A stretch of DNA of 14,351 nucleotides from positions 1 through 14,351 of the forward strand of contig CAZMMV010000039.1 in the NCBI GenBank assembly GCA_964567475.1, written 5' to 3'. Each line of letters begins with the position of its first letter. Positions within the stretch are counted from its first letter, which is position 1. The stretch is from CAZMMV01 sp964567475. GTDB lineage: Bacteria; Bacillota; Clostridia; Tissierellales; Tissierellaceae. A program made the position numbers and the translations under genes. This document shows positions 6,370 to 14,326 of the stretch, piece after piece. The notes under the pieces are model-generated. The model was not told the DNA's origin. It did no database searches and saw nothing but the letters and a program-made list of their open reading frames with translations.

Positions 6370-7863
6370 ATGGGTAAGCCGAAACACAGTAAAGTGGATT
6401 TTAAGAAATTAAAAGAAAAATGTCATAAAAATATAAAAGATATAAAAGATGAGATTAAGAATATAGATTATAAAAATATAAAGATTAATAAAGAAACCTT
6501 AAAAAAATTAGACATAGAAAACATACATATTAGATTAGCTTTATCAGGATTAATGATATTAGTTATATTAGTCCTAGGGTTCACAGGTTATAAGATAAAT
6601 GAAATAAGAACTTCAGCCTACAATGTTTATTTAGGAGAAGAGATAGTTGGTACAGTAAGGAAAGAGGATGAGGTATTAAGTGCTACAGAGGAGTTAAAAG
6701 ATGAGCTTTCTAAGGTTTACAATATGAATGTAACTTTAAAGAATGAGATTGAACTTGAGAAAACTCATGTAAAAGATAAACTTATTACTTCAAATGTAGA
6801 TTTAAAAGAGAACATTAAATCAAAAATGAAATTTTTAGTATCAGCCTATGAATTAAGAGTAGATGGAGTAGCTGTAGGAGCTGCAAAAACTAAAAAAGAA
6901 ATTGAAGAAGTATTAAAGGATATAAAAGAACCTTATGAAACTAATGTAGAAGAAGGCAAGAAATTAAAAGAAATAAAAGTACTTGAAGATATTGAAATCG
7001 TAAAAAAAGAAATGCAGATAAACAAGGTAATGAAAAGTGACAAATTAGAAGAAGTATTATTAACTGGTTCACAAGAGACAAAAACTCATACAGTAGAAGT
7101 TGGGGAAAGTCTTTGGACTATAGCAATGTTTTATGACATGACAGTTGAAAATTTAATAGAAGCAAATCCAGATAAGAATCCAGAGTTACTACAAATAGGT
7201 GATGAAATAAAATTAGTAATACCGAAACCTATGATAACAGTGGCAACATTATCTGAATTAGAATATGATGAGGAAATAAAATATGAGACAGAAATAGAAT
7301 ATAAAGACAATATGTATAACACTCATAAAGAGATAGTTACAGATGGTGCAAATGGTTCTGTAAAGATATTGGCTAATGAAATAAAACATAATGGATATTT
7401 AGTAGATAAGAAAATAGTTAAGGAAGAGATATTGAAAGAACCTGTAACAGAAGTTATAATACAGGGAAGTAAAGAGCCACCAAAAACAATGGCTACAGGC
7501 GTACTTGCAATGCCAACTAGAGGTAGAATATCATCTAGATATGGAATGAGAAATGGTAGAATGCATAGAGGCCTAGATATTGCATCTAGCTCAGGAACTG
7601 ATATAAAAGCTGCAGATGGAGGAAAGGTTATATTTACTGGATATAAAGGTTCTTATGGAAATCTTGTAGAGATAGATCATGAGAATGGATATAAAACTAG
7701 ATATGCTCACAACAGCAAGATATTAGTAAAGGTTGGGGACAGAGTATATAAAGGACAAACAATATCTAAGATGGGGAATACAGGAAGATCCACAGGTTCA
7801 CATCTTCATTTTGAAGTATTAGTAAATGGTTCAAATAAAAATCCAAGTAATTTTGTAAATTAA
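6370..7863 (+). CDS. Membrane-anchored peptidoglycan hydrolase: LysM, G5 and M23 peptidase domains
   Basis: This is a 497-residue cell-wall endopeptidase held in the membrane. It has a Lys-rich cytoplasmic N-terminus (1-55), one membrane segment (about 56-74, LALSGLMILVILVLGFTGY), and an extracellular region of about 160 residues without a clear match. A LysM domain (about 240-286, HTVEVGESLWTIAMFYDMTV) and a G5-like domain (about 289-370) follow, with a C-terminal M23 domain (about 375-497). All M23 residues are present: zinc ligands H399 and D403 (MHRGLD) and H480, and catalytic H447 (YAH) and H478 (HLHFEV), so it should be active on peptide cross-links. The ATG follows TTGGAGGAATAT with GGAGG at 6358-6362. 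It is transcribed from the promoter at 6276-6303 and ends in a hairpin terminator that contains its stop codon. LysM and G5 would bind glycan. Confidence 0.93.
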   Translation: MGKPKHSKVDFKKLKEKCHKNIKDIKDEIKNIDYKNIKINKETLKKLDIENIHIRLALSGLMILVILVLGFTGYKINEIRTSAYNVYLGEEIVGTVRKEDEVLSATEELKDELSKVYNMNVTLKNEIELEKTHVKDKLITSNVDLKENIKSKMKFLVSAYELRVDGVAVGAAKTKKEIEEVLKDIKEPYETNVEEGKKLKEIKVLEDIEIVKKEMQINKVMKSDKLEEVLLTGSQETKTHTVEVGESLWTIAMFYDMTVENLIEANPDKNPELLQIGDEIKLVIPKPMITVATLSELEYDEEIKYETEIEYKDNMYNTHKEIVTDGANGSVKILANEIKHNGYLVDKKIVKEEILKEPVTEVIIQGSKEPPKTMATGVLAMPTRGRISSRYGMRNGRMHRGLDIASSSGTDIKAADGGKVIFTGYKGSYGNLVEIDHENGYKTRYAHNSKILVKVGDRVYKGQTISKMGNTGRSTGSHLHFEVLVNGSNKNPSNFVN

Positions 7864-7890
7864 AAGAGAAGCCATATGGCTTCTCTTTTA
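7861..7890. terminator. Bidirectional terminator between M23 hydrolase and LTA-synthase genes
   Basis: TAAAAGAGAAGCC (7861-7873) pairs perfectly over 13 bp with GGCTTCTCTTTTA (7878-7890), with an ATAT loop. The A-rich left and T-rich right ends serve both strands. The hydrolase stop TAA (7861-7863) is the first part of the stem, and the LTA-synthase-type gene ends 22 bp beyond it. Confidence 0.93.
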
Positions 7891-7911
7891 ATTTGTAGAT
7901 TATTATTTAAG

Positions 7912-9918
7912 TTATTTAAAATTATTTTCTACTAGGTTATTACTTAAACCATTTAATAATTCATCTTGATATAATTTTATTAAATCATTTTGAATTATTT
8001 TATTAGAAATATCTATTTTATCTAGTATCCTTTGTATTTCTGGACTTTCCTCTATATACTCTGAGTCTTCAATAATATCATCAGTTTCTAAATCATATAA
8101 TTTAGACGAAGAAGCTGAATAATAGTATTTTTCATTTAACCAACTTCCATCAGGGAAGACAACTTGGTTTTTATCAAGAGAACCCATATCTCGTCCTAAG
8201 GCATATGGATTATATACTCCAAACATATTAGCAAGTGTAGGCATAACATCTATCATACCCATTGGAGTTTCAATATTATCTGTTAATACCTTGTCTTTAG
8301 TCCATATAATAAATGGTGTTCTTTTTAATTTTCTAGCAAAAGTTGTAGTTAATTCAAATGGTTCTTCTTCCAAATTATTAGGATTCTCATTATTATCTTG
8401 ATTATAATTAGTATCATTAGGATCTTCATTATCTTCAGTATGTCCATAAAGCTTCTTATAATCTCCATTAGAAATCTTAGCATGATGATCTCCGTATAAC
8501 ACTATAGCAGCATTTTCAAGCAGTCCTTCTTGATCCATTCTGTTAACAAAAGATTCTAAAGCCATATCTGCATAGTGTAAGGATTTTAAATAATTACCTA
8601 TATCTGTACCTTCAAGGTAACCTACATCAAACTCACCGTATTTATCAGTATCATCAAATGGATAATGGTTTGTAAGTGTGATTAAGGTTGACATCACAGG
8701 GCCATCATGTTCTTCTTTTATTTTCTTTATTTTATCTACCGATTGTTTAAAGAAACTAACATCACTTAAACCTAGTCCGATTCTTTCATCTATATCATAA
8801 TCATTTTGGCTATAAAACCTATCATAACCTAGTTTACTATGCATTGTATTTCTATTCCAGAAATCTCCATTGTTACCATGCATACTAAAATTATAATATC
8901 CTTTTTCTTTCAATAACTTTTGCAAACTAACATATTTCCTATCGGCATGAGTCATAAATACAGTACCGTTATTGATAGGAAGTAATGAAGTACTAAATGA
9001 AAACTCTGTATCACTACTAGTTCCTACAGAATGTTGAGTATGAAAGTTTTCAAAATATAGTCCATCAGATGCTAATTTATTTAAGAATGGAGTTACAGGT
9101 CCATCTTCAAAAGCTAATTCCATAGGGAATGTCTGGGCACTTTCATAATGAATTACATATAAGTCTTTACCCTCTAAAACATTTGTATATTTATTTTCCT
9201 TATGCAATGCCTCATTTTCATTTTCTAATTCACTCATGATTTTGATGATATCTTCTCTGTCCATTTTTTCAATCTTACTAGAAGAAATATTTTTTACAAA
9301 ATCAGCAGTAGTAAATGAATATATGCCTAATTGTTCTACTAAGTAAGGTCTATTCCATTGTTTAACTATTCTACTTTTATCAGTAGTAGTTAGTGTTGTA
9401 AATACTACTAATAACAAGAAACAGCCTGTACATAATGGAAGAATAAATTCTGTTTTTTTGCTAATATGTCCTAATTTTTCAAAGAATTTTTTTGCTTTCA
9501 GTTTTTTAAACATAAATATCATTACAAAAGTAGGAATAAAGAATATTAACATTTGCAAATCCAAGTTTTTTATAATACTACTTTTAATTTCACTTATATT
9601 TTTAACTTGCTTTAATAGTGAAAATGATAAAAAAGAGCTATAATATTTATAATAAACATAATTTAAACTGCTTATAAGTGAAAATATAGCAGATAATATT
9701 ATAAATATATATTTTCTGTTTTTATAATTAAAAAACCACACAAAAAGACTTGCCAGTAAGATTACCCCTACAGTTGTAAATAAAGGTTTCCAGTAGAAAA
9801 TCTTTTTAACTGTTAAAGCTCTTAAAACTAAATCGTTAAAAACTGCACCTAATATTAAGACTATGAAAAAAATATTAGATTTTAATTTATAGATTATTTT
9901 ATTTTTATTAATTTTCAT
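7912..9918 (-). CDS. LTA synthase family protein (sulfatase-fold polyglycerolphosphate/phosphoglycerol transferase)
   Basis: This is a 668-residue polytopic enzyme of the LtaS family, which transfers glycerol phosphate from phosphatidylglycerol onto a glycolipid or wall polymer outside the membrane. Five N-terminal membrane segments are visible (about residues 15-33, 41-65, 70-92, 121-137 and 158-178), then a linker and the extracellular sulfatase domain. Expected active-site residues are E259 (HYESAQ), the nucleophile T304 (GTSSDTEFSFS), and D477/H478 (LYGDHHAKI), with HGNNGDFWNRN also conserved. Their positions nearly equal those of S. aureus LtaS (E255, T300, D475, H476). An Asn/Asp/Glu-rich stretch (about 492-522) interrupts the domain shortly after D477/H478. 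An AAAAGGGG-type ribosome site (9923-9930) lies just upstream of the ATG. It could be an LTA primase or another phosphoglycerol transferase instead of the main synthase. Confidence 0.93.
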   Translation of the reverse strand: MKINKNKIIYKLKSNIFFIVLILGAVFNDLVLRALTVKKIFYWKPLFTTVGVILLASLFVWFFNYKNRKYIFIILSAIFSLISSLNYVYYKYYSSFLSFSLLKQVKNISEIKSSIIKNLDLQMLIFFIPTFVMIFMFKKLKAKKFFEKLGHISKKTEFILPLCTGCFLLLVVFTTLTTTDKSRIVKQWNRPYLVEQLGIYSFTTADFVKNISSSKIEKMDREDIIKIMSELENENEALHKENKYTNVLEGKDLYVIHYESAQTFPMELAFEDGPVTPFLNKLASDGLYFENFHTQHSVGTSSDTEFSFSTSLLPINNGTVFMTHADRKYVSLQKLLKEKGYYNFSMHGNNGDFWNRNTMHSKLGYDRFYSQNDYDIDERIGLGLSDVSFFKQSVDKIKKIKEEHDGPVMSTLITLTNHYPFDDTDKYGEFDVGYLEGTDIGNYLKSLHYADMALESFVNRMDQEGLLENAAIVLYGDHHAKISNGDYKKLYGHTEDNEDPNDTNYNQDNNENPNNLEEEPFELTTTFARKLKRTPFIIWTKDKVLTDNIETPMGMIDVMPTLANMFGVYNPYALGRDMGSLDKNQVVFPDGSWLNEKYYYSASSSKLYDLETDDIIEDSEYIEESPEIQRILDKIDISNKIIQNDLIKLYQDELLNGLSNNLVENNFK

Positions 9919-10075
9919 TGCACCCCTTTTTTTCTTTTACATAAATACTTGTATAATAAAAGTTTTATATACAATATTTTATAACATAAGCCTTCAAATA
10001 TCAAATACAATTTTTATGAACAAAGTTATTTTTATGATATATATATATGCTACTATTATAAAAATATAACCTAGT

Positions 10076-10104
10076 TTGTGATTATTACTGAAATGTGGTA
10101 ATAT
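10076..10104 (+). promoter_or_regulatory. Possible promoter for yjdM
   Basis: TTGTGA (10076-10081) and TAATAT (10099-10104) are 17 bp apart, with a TGG extension (10096-10098) before the -10, 72 bp upstream of the ATG. The rest of the 257-bp divergent region 9919-10175 is very AT-rich, with a TA run near 10037-10047. I see nothing else there that I can name. Confidence 0.4.
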
Positions 10105-10175
10105 AACTCATGATAAAATGATTTAGAGTATAAAGCTTTAAAAACAATCAAATACAATGAATGGAGAGATAAAAC

Positions 10176-10526
10176 ATGAGTAAATTACCTAATTGTCCCA
10201 AGTGTAACTCCGAATATACATATGAAGATGGATTTTTAACTGTTTGTTCAGAATGTTTTCATGAGTGGAACTCAGAGTTAAAGGCTGAAAAAGAAGCAGC
10301 AAAAGCAGAGGAAAGCTTGATTAAAGATTCCAATGGAACAGTTCTAAATGATGGAGATTCAGTAATAGTAATTAAAGATCTTAAAGTCAAAGGTAGTTCC
10401 AATCCTATTAAAAAAGGAACAAAAGTAAATAATATAAAGTTAAAAGAAGGAGACCATGACATAGATTGCAAAATAGATGGATTTGGCTCTATGGAATTAA
10501 AATCTGAATTTGTAAAAAAGGCATAA
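10176..10526 (+). CDS. yjdM: Zinc-ribbon protein of the YjdM/PhnA family
   Basis: This is a small soluble protein of 116 residues, the full family length. The N-terminal zinc ribbon has C7-P-K-C10 and C24-S-E-C27, then an acidic/basic linker and the conserved C-terminal KOW-like barrel with NDGDSVIVIKDLKVKGSS...IKKGTKVNNIKL. The family is often annotated 'alkylphosphonate utilization protein PhnA', but it is not part of the C-P lyase pathway and its true role is unsettled. GGAGAGA (10163-10169) lies 6 nt before the ATG. No phosphonate genes are nearby. The gene is followed after 14 bp by a long hairpin. Confidence 0.9.
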   Translation: MSKLPNCPKCNSEYTYEDGFLTVCSECFHEWNSELKAEKEAAKAEESLIKDSNGTVLNDGDSVIVIKDLKVKGSSNPIKKGTKVNNIKLKEGDHDIDCKIDGFGSMELKSEFVKKA

Positions 10527-10540
10527 ATAAAGAAAAGCAT

Positions 10541-10580
10541 AATTAACCCAAGAGATTAGAGATGATTTCTTGGGTTAATT
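10541..10580 (+). promoter_or_regulatory. Long hairpin between yjdM and the small membrane protein, covering the latter's start codon
   Basis: AATTAACCCAAG (10541-10552) pairs perfectly with CTTGGGTTAATT (10569-10580). The stem can extend inward by six more pairs, two of them G-U, to a GAGA tetraloop (10559-10562). The predicted ATG of the next gene is 10562-10564, at the apex, and its only plausible ribosome site (AAGAG, 10550-10554) is inside the stem. No T-run follows the stem on the plus strand, so it is not a standard terminator. It may control translation, or be a weak terminator for yjdM. Confidence 0.6.
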
Positions 10581-10753
10581 TATTAAATAAAAAAATAAGG
10601 ATTTCTTTAGCTCCTGCAATACTAGGATTTATATTAATATTGGGTATAAGTATGTTTCCTAAGAATTTTCCAACTACTGAAAAAGTAGAGATTATAGAAT
10701 TTAATGGGTCTCAAATTATAATGAAAAGTAAAAGAGAGGTGGCCAGGAAATGA
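10562..10753 (+). CDS. Small single-pass membrane protein, unknown function
   Basis: This is a predicted 63-residue protein I do not recognise. It has a basic N-terminus (LLNKKIRIS), one hydrophobic segment (about residues 15-33, LAPAILGFILILGISMF), and a short hydrophilic tail ending KSKREVARK that would lie outside the membrane. The main argument that it is real is its stop (TGA 10751-10753) overlapping the ATG of the 723-residue gene by the ATGA arrangement, a sign of translational coupling, together with a coherent membrane-protein profile. Against it, the start codon lies in a strong hairpin and has only a weak ribosome site (AAGAG, 7-nt spacing). No better start lies downstream. Confidence 0.6.
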   Translation: MISWVNLLNKKIRISLAPAILGFILILGISMFPKNFPTTEKVEIIEFNGSQIIMKSKREVARK

Positions 10754-12921
10754 AAATACGAATAAAAATGAAAACATTAATAGGATTGATAGTGTTAACT
10801 ATGATTTTAGCACTGATTATAGTGCCAATTGTCAACTTAAGAATAGGTATTTACTTAAATTCCAAAGGATCTGAGAAAGCAGAAGTATTTTTTAAAAACT
10901 ATATGGCTAGTCCTATAAGGATAATTGAAAAACAAGGACTTTATGAATATGGAAATAGTTTAGTAAAAGGCTTTGATAAATATAAGATTACATTTTCTGG
11001 TTGGGGTGGGGGAGAAAACACAAGACCAGAAGATATGGAAAAGGCAATAGGATTATTTGAAAAGCTTCTAGAAAAAGATGAAAAAAATAATTATAAAAGC
11101 GACTATTCCATAAAAGCTTATATAAAATTATTAGATACTAGTATAGCTATATTAGATGGAAATAGATTATTGAATTGGATAGAATGGGGAAAAGATAAAG
11201 ATAATATGGAAATAAAAAATATAAGTAGACTTTATGAAGCCTATTATTATTTTGTACAAAGGGATTATCCTAGGGCAGAAGAAATCCTAGAAAACTATAA
11301 AGAAGAAGCAAAGGATACAAAATACTATCATTTAATGGGAGATATAAATATTCAACTGGGAAATATAGAAAAGGCTAAGAAATACTATGATTTATCCACC
11401 GATTCTGATACTTGGCCGAATAGTCAATATTTTGGAGGAAATCCAGGTGTTATGACTTCTTATGAAATTGAGGAATATCTAGATAAATCTCTAGGAGAAT
11501 ATAAGATAAGTGGTAAAGTAAGTTGCGATGGCAAAGGATTGCCTTTTGTAGATATATATTTAAATAAAGATATAGGAACATTTAGAACAGGTGGAGAAAA
11601 ACCAGATGCTATAACAGATGAGAAGGGAGAATTTGAAACATTAGGATTAAAACAAGGAGTATATGAGATAGCTATAGGAATAAATCCTTCCCAATTATAT
11701 AATAAGGTATTCCTAAGTAAGGATATAAGATCCATAGAAGTAAATGGAGATATGAAATTTGATTTTGACTTTGTCACACCAATGGAAATAAAAGAACCAA
11801 AAGATAAAGTAGCTATAAAAGAAGAGGATGATATAAAAATTACTTGGCAAGCTTTAAAAGGAGCAGAGTATTATAAATTAGAGTCTATTATGTTTTCTAA
11901 TCCAAGGGAAAGATCAGGATCATACTCTATGGTCAGCTTAAAAGATCAAAATGGCAATGATAAACTTAAGGAGAATAGTATGATTTTTGACACTAAGAGT
12001 ATAGATAAGAGAATAGGAGTATTATCATTTGAAGGAGAGGATGAAATTGTTAATCCTACAGGAATACTTGGTTCTTTTATGCCAACAGTAGAATATCCTA
12101 TAGTAGTTAAGGCTTATAACAAAGAGGACCAGTTAATAGGAAGTAGTCTTCCTTTAAGGAGTGATTATGAAGACATTGTAAGTGTAGAAGTAAAAGGACA
12201 GTTAACAGAGGGAGAAAGCTTAATATTAGATAGAAAATATGAGGAAGCCATTTACCACTATGAAGAAAAGCTAATGAAGGATCCAAAAAACAAAAATGCC
12301 CTATTATATTTAAGTAGAATATATACAATTGGATGGAAAAAGGATAAAAAAAATGTATCTAAAGGACTTAAATATGCAGAGGAATACGATAAATTATATG
12401 ATGACTTTAATCTTTCTCTTGAAGCAGTAAATGGATTGTGGGGAGATGATTTTAAGGAAAATAAGAAAGCAGTAAAAAAGATATTAGAAAGTATAGCAGA
12501 AGAAAATAGAGATACAGATTATTATTATCAAGAAGCTAGGTATTATTTAGTAGAAGAGGAGTTTGAAAAGGCTAGACTTAGCTATGAAAAGATGACGGAT
12601 TATGAATCTATAAATATGATTTATATAGATATGTATCTAGGAAATTACGGAAAAGCTATAGTCTCACTAGAAAGTGGAGAAATAGAGCTAATGAAAATGA
12701 ATACAAAGAAAGTAATAGAAGGCTTAAATAATATGGATAAAGTATCTAATGGAGAAAAGGACTTTTTCAAAAAAATATTAAAGGGTATATTAACAAATAG
12801 TTTTGGTACAGAAGAAGGAAAGACTTTATACAATGAAATTCCTAAGCGTATAAGTAGCTTAAAATTAAGGTATATATTAGAGGAAATAAGCAAAGAAGAA
12901 TATTGGGATCAAGATTATTAA
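10750..12921 (+). CDS. Membrane-anchored TPR protein with carboxypeptidase-regulatory-like and FnIII-like domains
   Basis: This is a 723-residue envelope protein of unknown function. An N-terminal signal anchor (about residues 9-30, TLIGLIVLTMILALIIVPIV) is followed by a helical region and TPR-like repeats (about 160-220, with YYYFVQRDYPRAEEILENY and GNIEKAKKYYDLS). A carboxypeptidase-regulatory-like beta domain (about 252-335, ISGKVSCDGKGLPFVDIYL, then TDEKGEFETLGLKQGVYEI) comes next, with a fibronectin-III-like beta domain (about 345-480, ITWQALKGAEYYKLE). TPR-like repeats resume from about 483 to the C-terminus (DRKYEEAIYHYEEKLMKDPKNKNALLYLSRIY and a second set near 591). There are no catalytic residues I can identify, which suggests a scaffold for protein or glycan contacts outside the cell. 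A GAGAGGTGG Shine-Dalgarno-like stretch precedes the ATG, inside the end of the upstream small gene. The frame is intact. Confidence 0.85.
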   Translation: MKIRIKMKTLIGLIVLTMILALIIVPIVNLRIGIYLNSKGSEKAEVFFKNYMASPIRIIEKQGLYEYGNSLVKGFDKYKITFSGWGGGENTRPEDMEKAIGLFEKLLEKDEKNNYKSDYSIKAYIKLLDTSIAILDGNRLLNWIEWGKDKDNMEIKNISRLYEAYYYFVQRDYPRAEEILENYKEEAKDTKYYHLMGDINIQLGNIEKAKKYYDLSTDSDTWPNSQYFGGNPGVMTSYEIEEYLDKSLGEYKISGKVSCDGKGLPFVDIYLNKDIGTFRTGGEKPDAITDEKGEFETLGLKQGVYEIAIGINPSQLYNKVFLSKDIRSIEVNGDMKFDFDFVTPMEIKEPKDKVAIKEEDDIKITWQALKGAEYYKLESIMFSNPRERSGSYSMVSLKDQNGNDKLKENSMIFDTKSIDKRIGVLSFEGEDEIVNPTGILGSFMPTVEYPIVVKAYNKEDQLIGSSLPLRSDYEDIVSVEVKGQLTEGESLILDRKYEEAIYHYEEKLMKDPKNKNALLYLSRIYTIGWKKDKKNVSKGLKYAEEYDKLYDDFNLSLEAVNGLWGDDFKENKKAVKKILESIAEENRDTDYYYQEARYYLVEEEFEKARLSYEKMTDYESINMIYIDMYLGNYGKAIVSLESGEIELMKMNTKKVIEGLNNMDKVSNGEKDFFKKILKGILTNSFGTEEGKTLYNEIPKRISSLKLRYILEEISKEEYWDQDY

Positions 12922-12927
12922 AATTTA

Positions 12928-12955
12928 TTTACAATCTTTGTTTTAATGGTATAGT
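12928..12955 (+). promoter_or_regulatory. Sigma-A promoter for the L,D-transpeptidase gene
   Basis: TTTACA (12928-12933) and TATAGT (12950-12955) are 16 bp apart, with a TGG extension (12947-12949), beginning 7 bp after the stop of the TPR gene. The -10 and start region match that of the hydrolase promoter at 17 of 20 positions. Confidence 0.7.
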
Positions 12956-13012
12956 TGTAAGGGAATATTAATAATATATTAATAAATAGATTATAGAAAG
13001 TGAGGAATGTTA

Positions 13013-14326
13013 ATGAGGTTTGACATTAAGCCCAGATATGTAATTGTGTTGACGATAGTATTTATACTGTCTTTAAATAATATTTCATATGGAACAGATA
13101 TGACTACAAGTCCACAAATAAAAACAAGAGGGCTTATTTTTAATACAGGTAGATCATCAGATCAAATTAGACTTTTAAAAGATTTTTTTAGAGCAAGAGG
13201 AGATACAAATGTGCCATGGGGATATAGCTACGATGCTAGGACAAAGGAATTAGTAAGGAATTATCAAAAATTAAGAGGATTAAAGGTAGATGGCATAGCT
13301 GGAAAAGCTACTATAGATATTATCAATAAAGAAATAATAAATAGGAAATTTGAAATAGGACTTAGGATTCCTTACACAAATGTAAAAGGAGAAATGATTT
13401 TAATAAATAAATCTTCTAATACTATCTATTTTTTAAGAAATGGAAAAATAGAAAGTTCTTATCCTGTAGCAACTGGAAAAACAATAGATTTGACTCCAGA
13501 TGGGAAATTTAAAATAGTAATAAAATTAAAAAATCCAGGTTGGGGTGGTGCAGGAATAAGTGAGCCTATAAAGGGTGGAGAAGCTAACAATCCACTAGGG
13601 ACTAGATGGATAGGTATATCCTATGGTGGAGGAGGTCAATATGGAGTTCATGGCAACTCAAATCCTAGATCTATAGGAAGCTATGCGTCTTTAGGATGTG
13701 TTAGGATGTTTAATAGAGACGTGGAAGATTTATATGAAAGAGTTAAGATAAATACACCGATTTGGATAGGATCAGAAGCTTTATTAGAAAATTACGGAGT
13801 TAAGTTTAAATATAACAATATTCCAAGACCTAAAACTCCAAAACCAATAAAACCAGAAATTCAAGCAATGCATATTAATATCTTGTTAAATGGAGAAAAA
13901 TTAAAACTGGAAAACCCAGTAATTAATAAAAAAGGAACAACATATTATCCTTTTAGGGAAATATTAGAATCTATAGATGCAAGTGTAATTTGGGATGAAG
14001 CAAATAAGAAAGTTATAGCTATATTAGATAAAAAGTATGTAGAGTTTCAGTTAAATAACAACAAATATTTGGATAATGAAGGTTATAAATATTTACCAAA
14101 TGGCCAAAAAGTATTTACATTTGAAAATAAGACATATGTACCTATTAGAAATTTAATGGAAAGTTTAGGATATGATGTAAGTTGGGAAGAATTAAGTAGT
14201 ACAGTAATTATAGAAGATAATTTTGAAGATGAAATAATAGAAGATGAATCTGAATATGAAACAATAGAAGATGAATCTGAATATGAAATAATAGAAGATG
14301 AATCAAGATATGAAATAATAGAATAA
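13013..14326 (+). CDS. Secreted L,D-transpeptidase (YkuD) with peptidoglycan-binding and stalk domains and acidic repeat tail
   Basis: This is an exported enzyme of 437 residues that should make 3-3 or protein-type cross-links in peptidoglycan. Its N-terminal hydrophobic segment (about 9-26, YVIVLTIVFILSLNNISYG) is a signal peptide or anchor. A PG_binding_1 domain (about 40-100, with YQKLRGLKVDGIAGKATIDIIN) comes next. The YkuD catalytic domain (about 120-245) has H213 in GVHGNSN and C229 in SLGCVRM, so the catalytic pair is intact. A Pro/Lys linker leads to a copper-amine-oxidase-N-like stalk domain (about 280-402, with YYPFREILESIDASVIWDE and YVPIRNLMESLGYDVSWEE), then an acidic repeat tail. 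An ATG at 13007 is in frame, but GAGG (13002-13005) is 1 nt from it and 7 nt from the ATG at 13013, so 13013 is preferred. It has its own promoter. Confidence 0.92.
   Translation: MRFDIKPRYVIVLTIVFILSLNNISYGTDMTTSPQIKTRGLIFNTGRSSDQIRLLKDFFRARGDTNVPWGYSYDARTKELVRNYQKLRGLKVDGIAGKATIDIINKEIINRKFEIGLRIPYTNVKGEMILINKSSNTIYFLRNGKIESSYPVATGKTIDLTPDGKFKIVIKLKNPGWGGAGISEPIKGGEANNPLGTRWIGISYGGGGQYGVHGNSNPRSIGSYASLGCVRMFNRDVEDLYERVKINTPIWIGSEALLENYGVKFKYNNIPRPKTPKPIKPEIQAMHINILLNGEKLKLENPVINKKGTTYYPFREILESIDASVIWDEANKKVIAILDKKYVEFQLNNNKYLDNEGYKYLPNGQKVFTFENKTYVPIRNLMESLGYDVSWEELSSTVIIEDNFEDEIIEDESEYETIEDESEYEIIEDESRYEIIE
14231..14323 (+). repeat. 27-bp in-frame tandem repeats encoding an acidic C-terminal tail
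   Basis: Units lie at 14231-14257, 14258-14284 and 14285-14311, with a partial fourth at 14312-14323, each starting with GAA and encoding E-I/T-I-E-D-E-S-E/R-Y. Differences between units are a few bases. Because 27 is a multiple of three, unit gain or loss keeps the frame. The stop codon follows at once. Confidence 0.93.

Noticed and set aside
10035..10049. TA-dinucleotide run before yjdM
   Set aside because: It is a short simple repeat expected at this base composition. No promoter geometry depends on it.
10000..10158. 12-bp direct repeat ATCAAATACAAT at 10000-10011 and 10147-10158
   Set aside because: It consists of short AT-rich words in an AT-rich spacer, with unequal positions relative to any promoter. 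Chance is likely.
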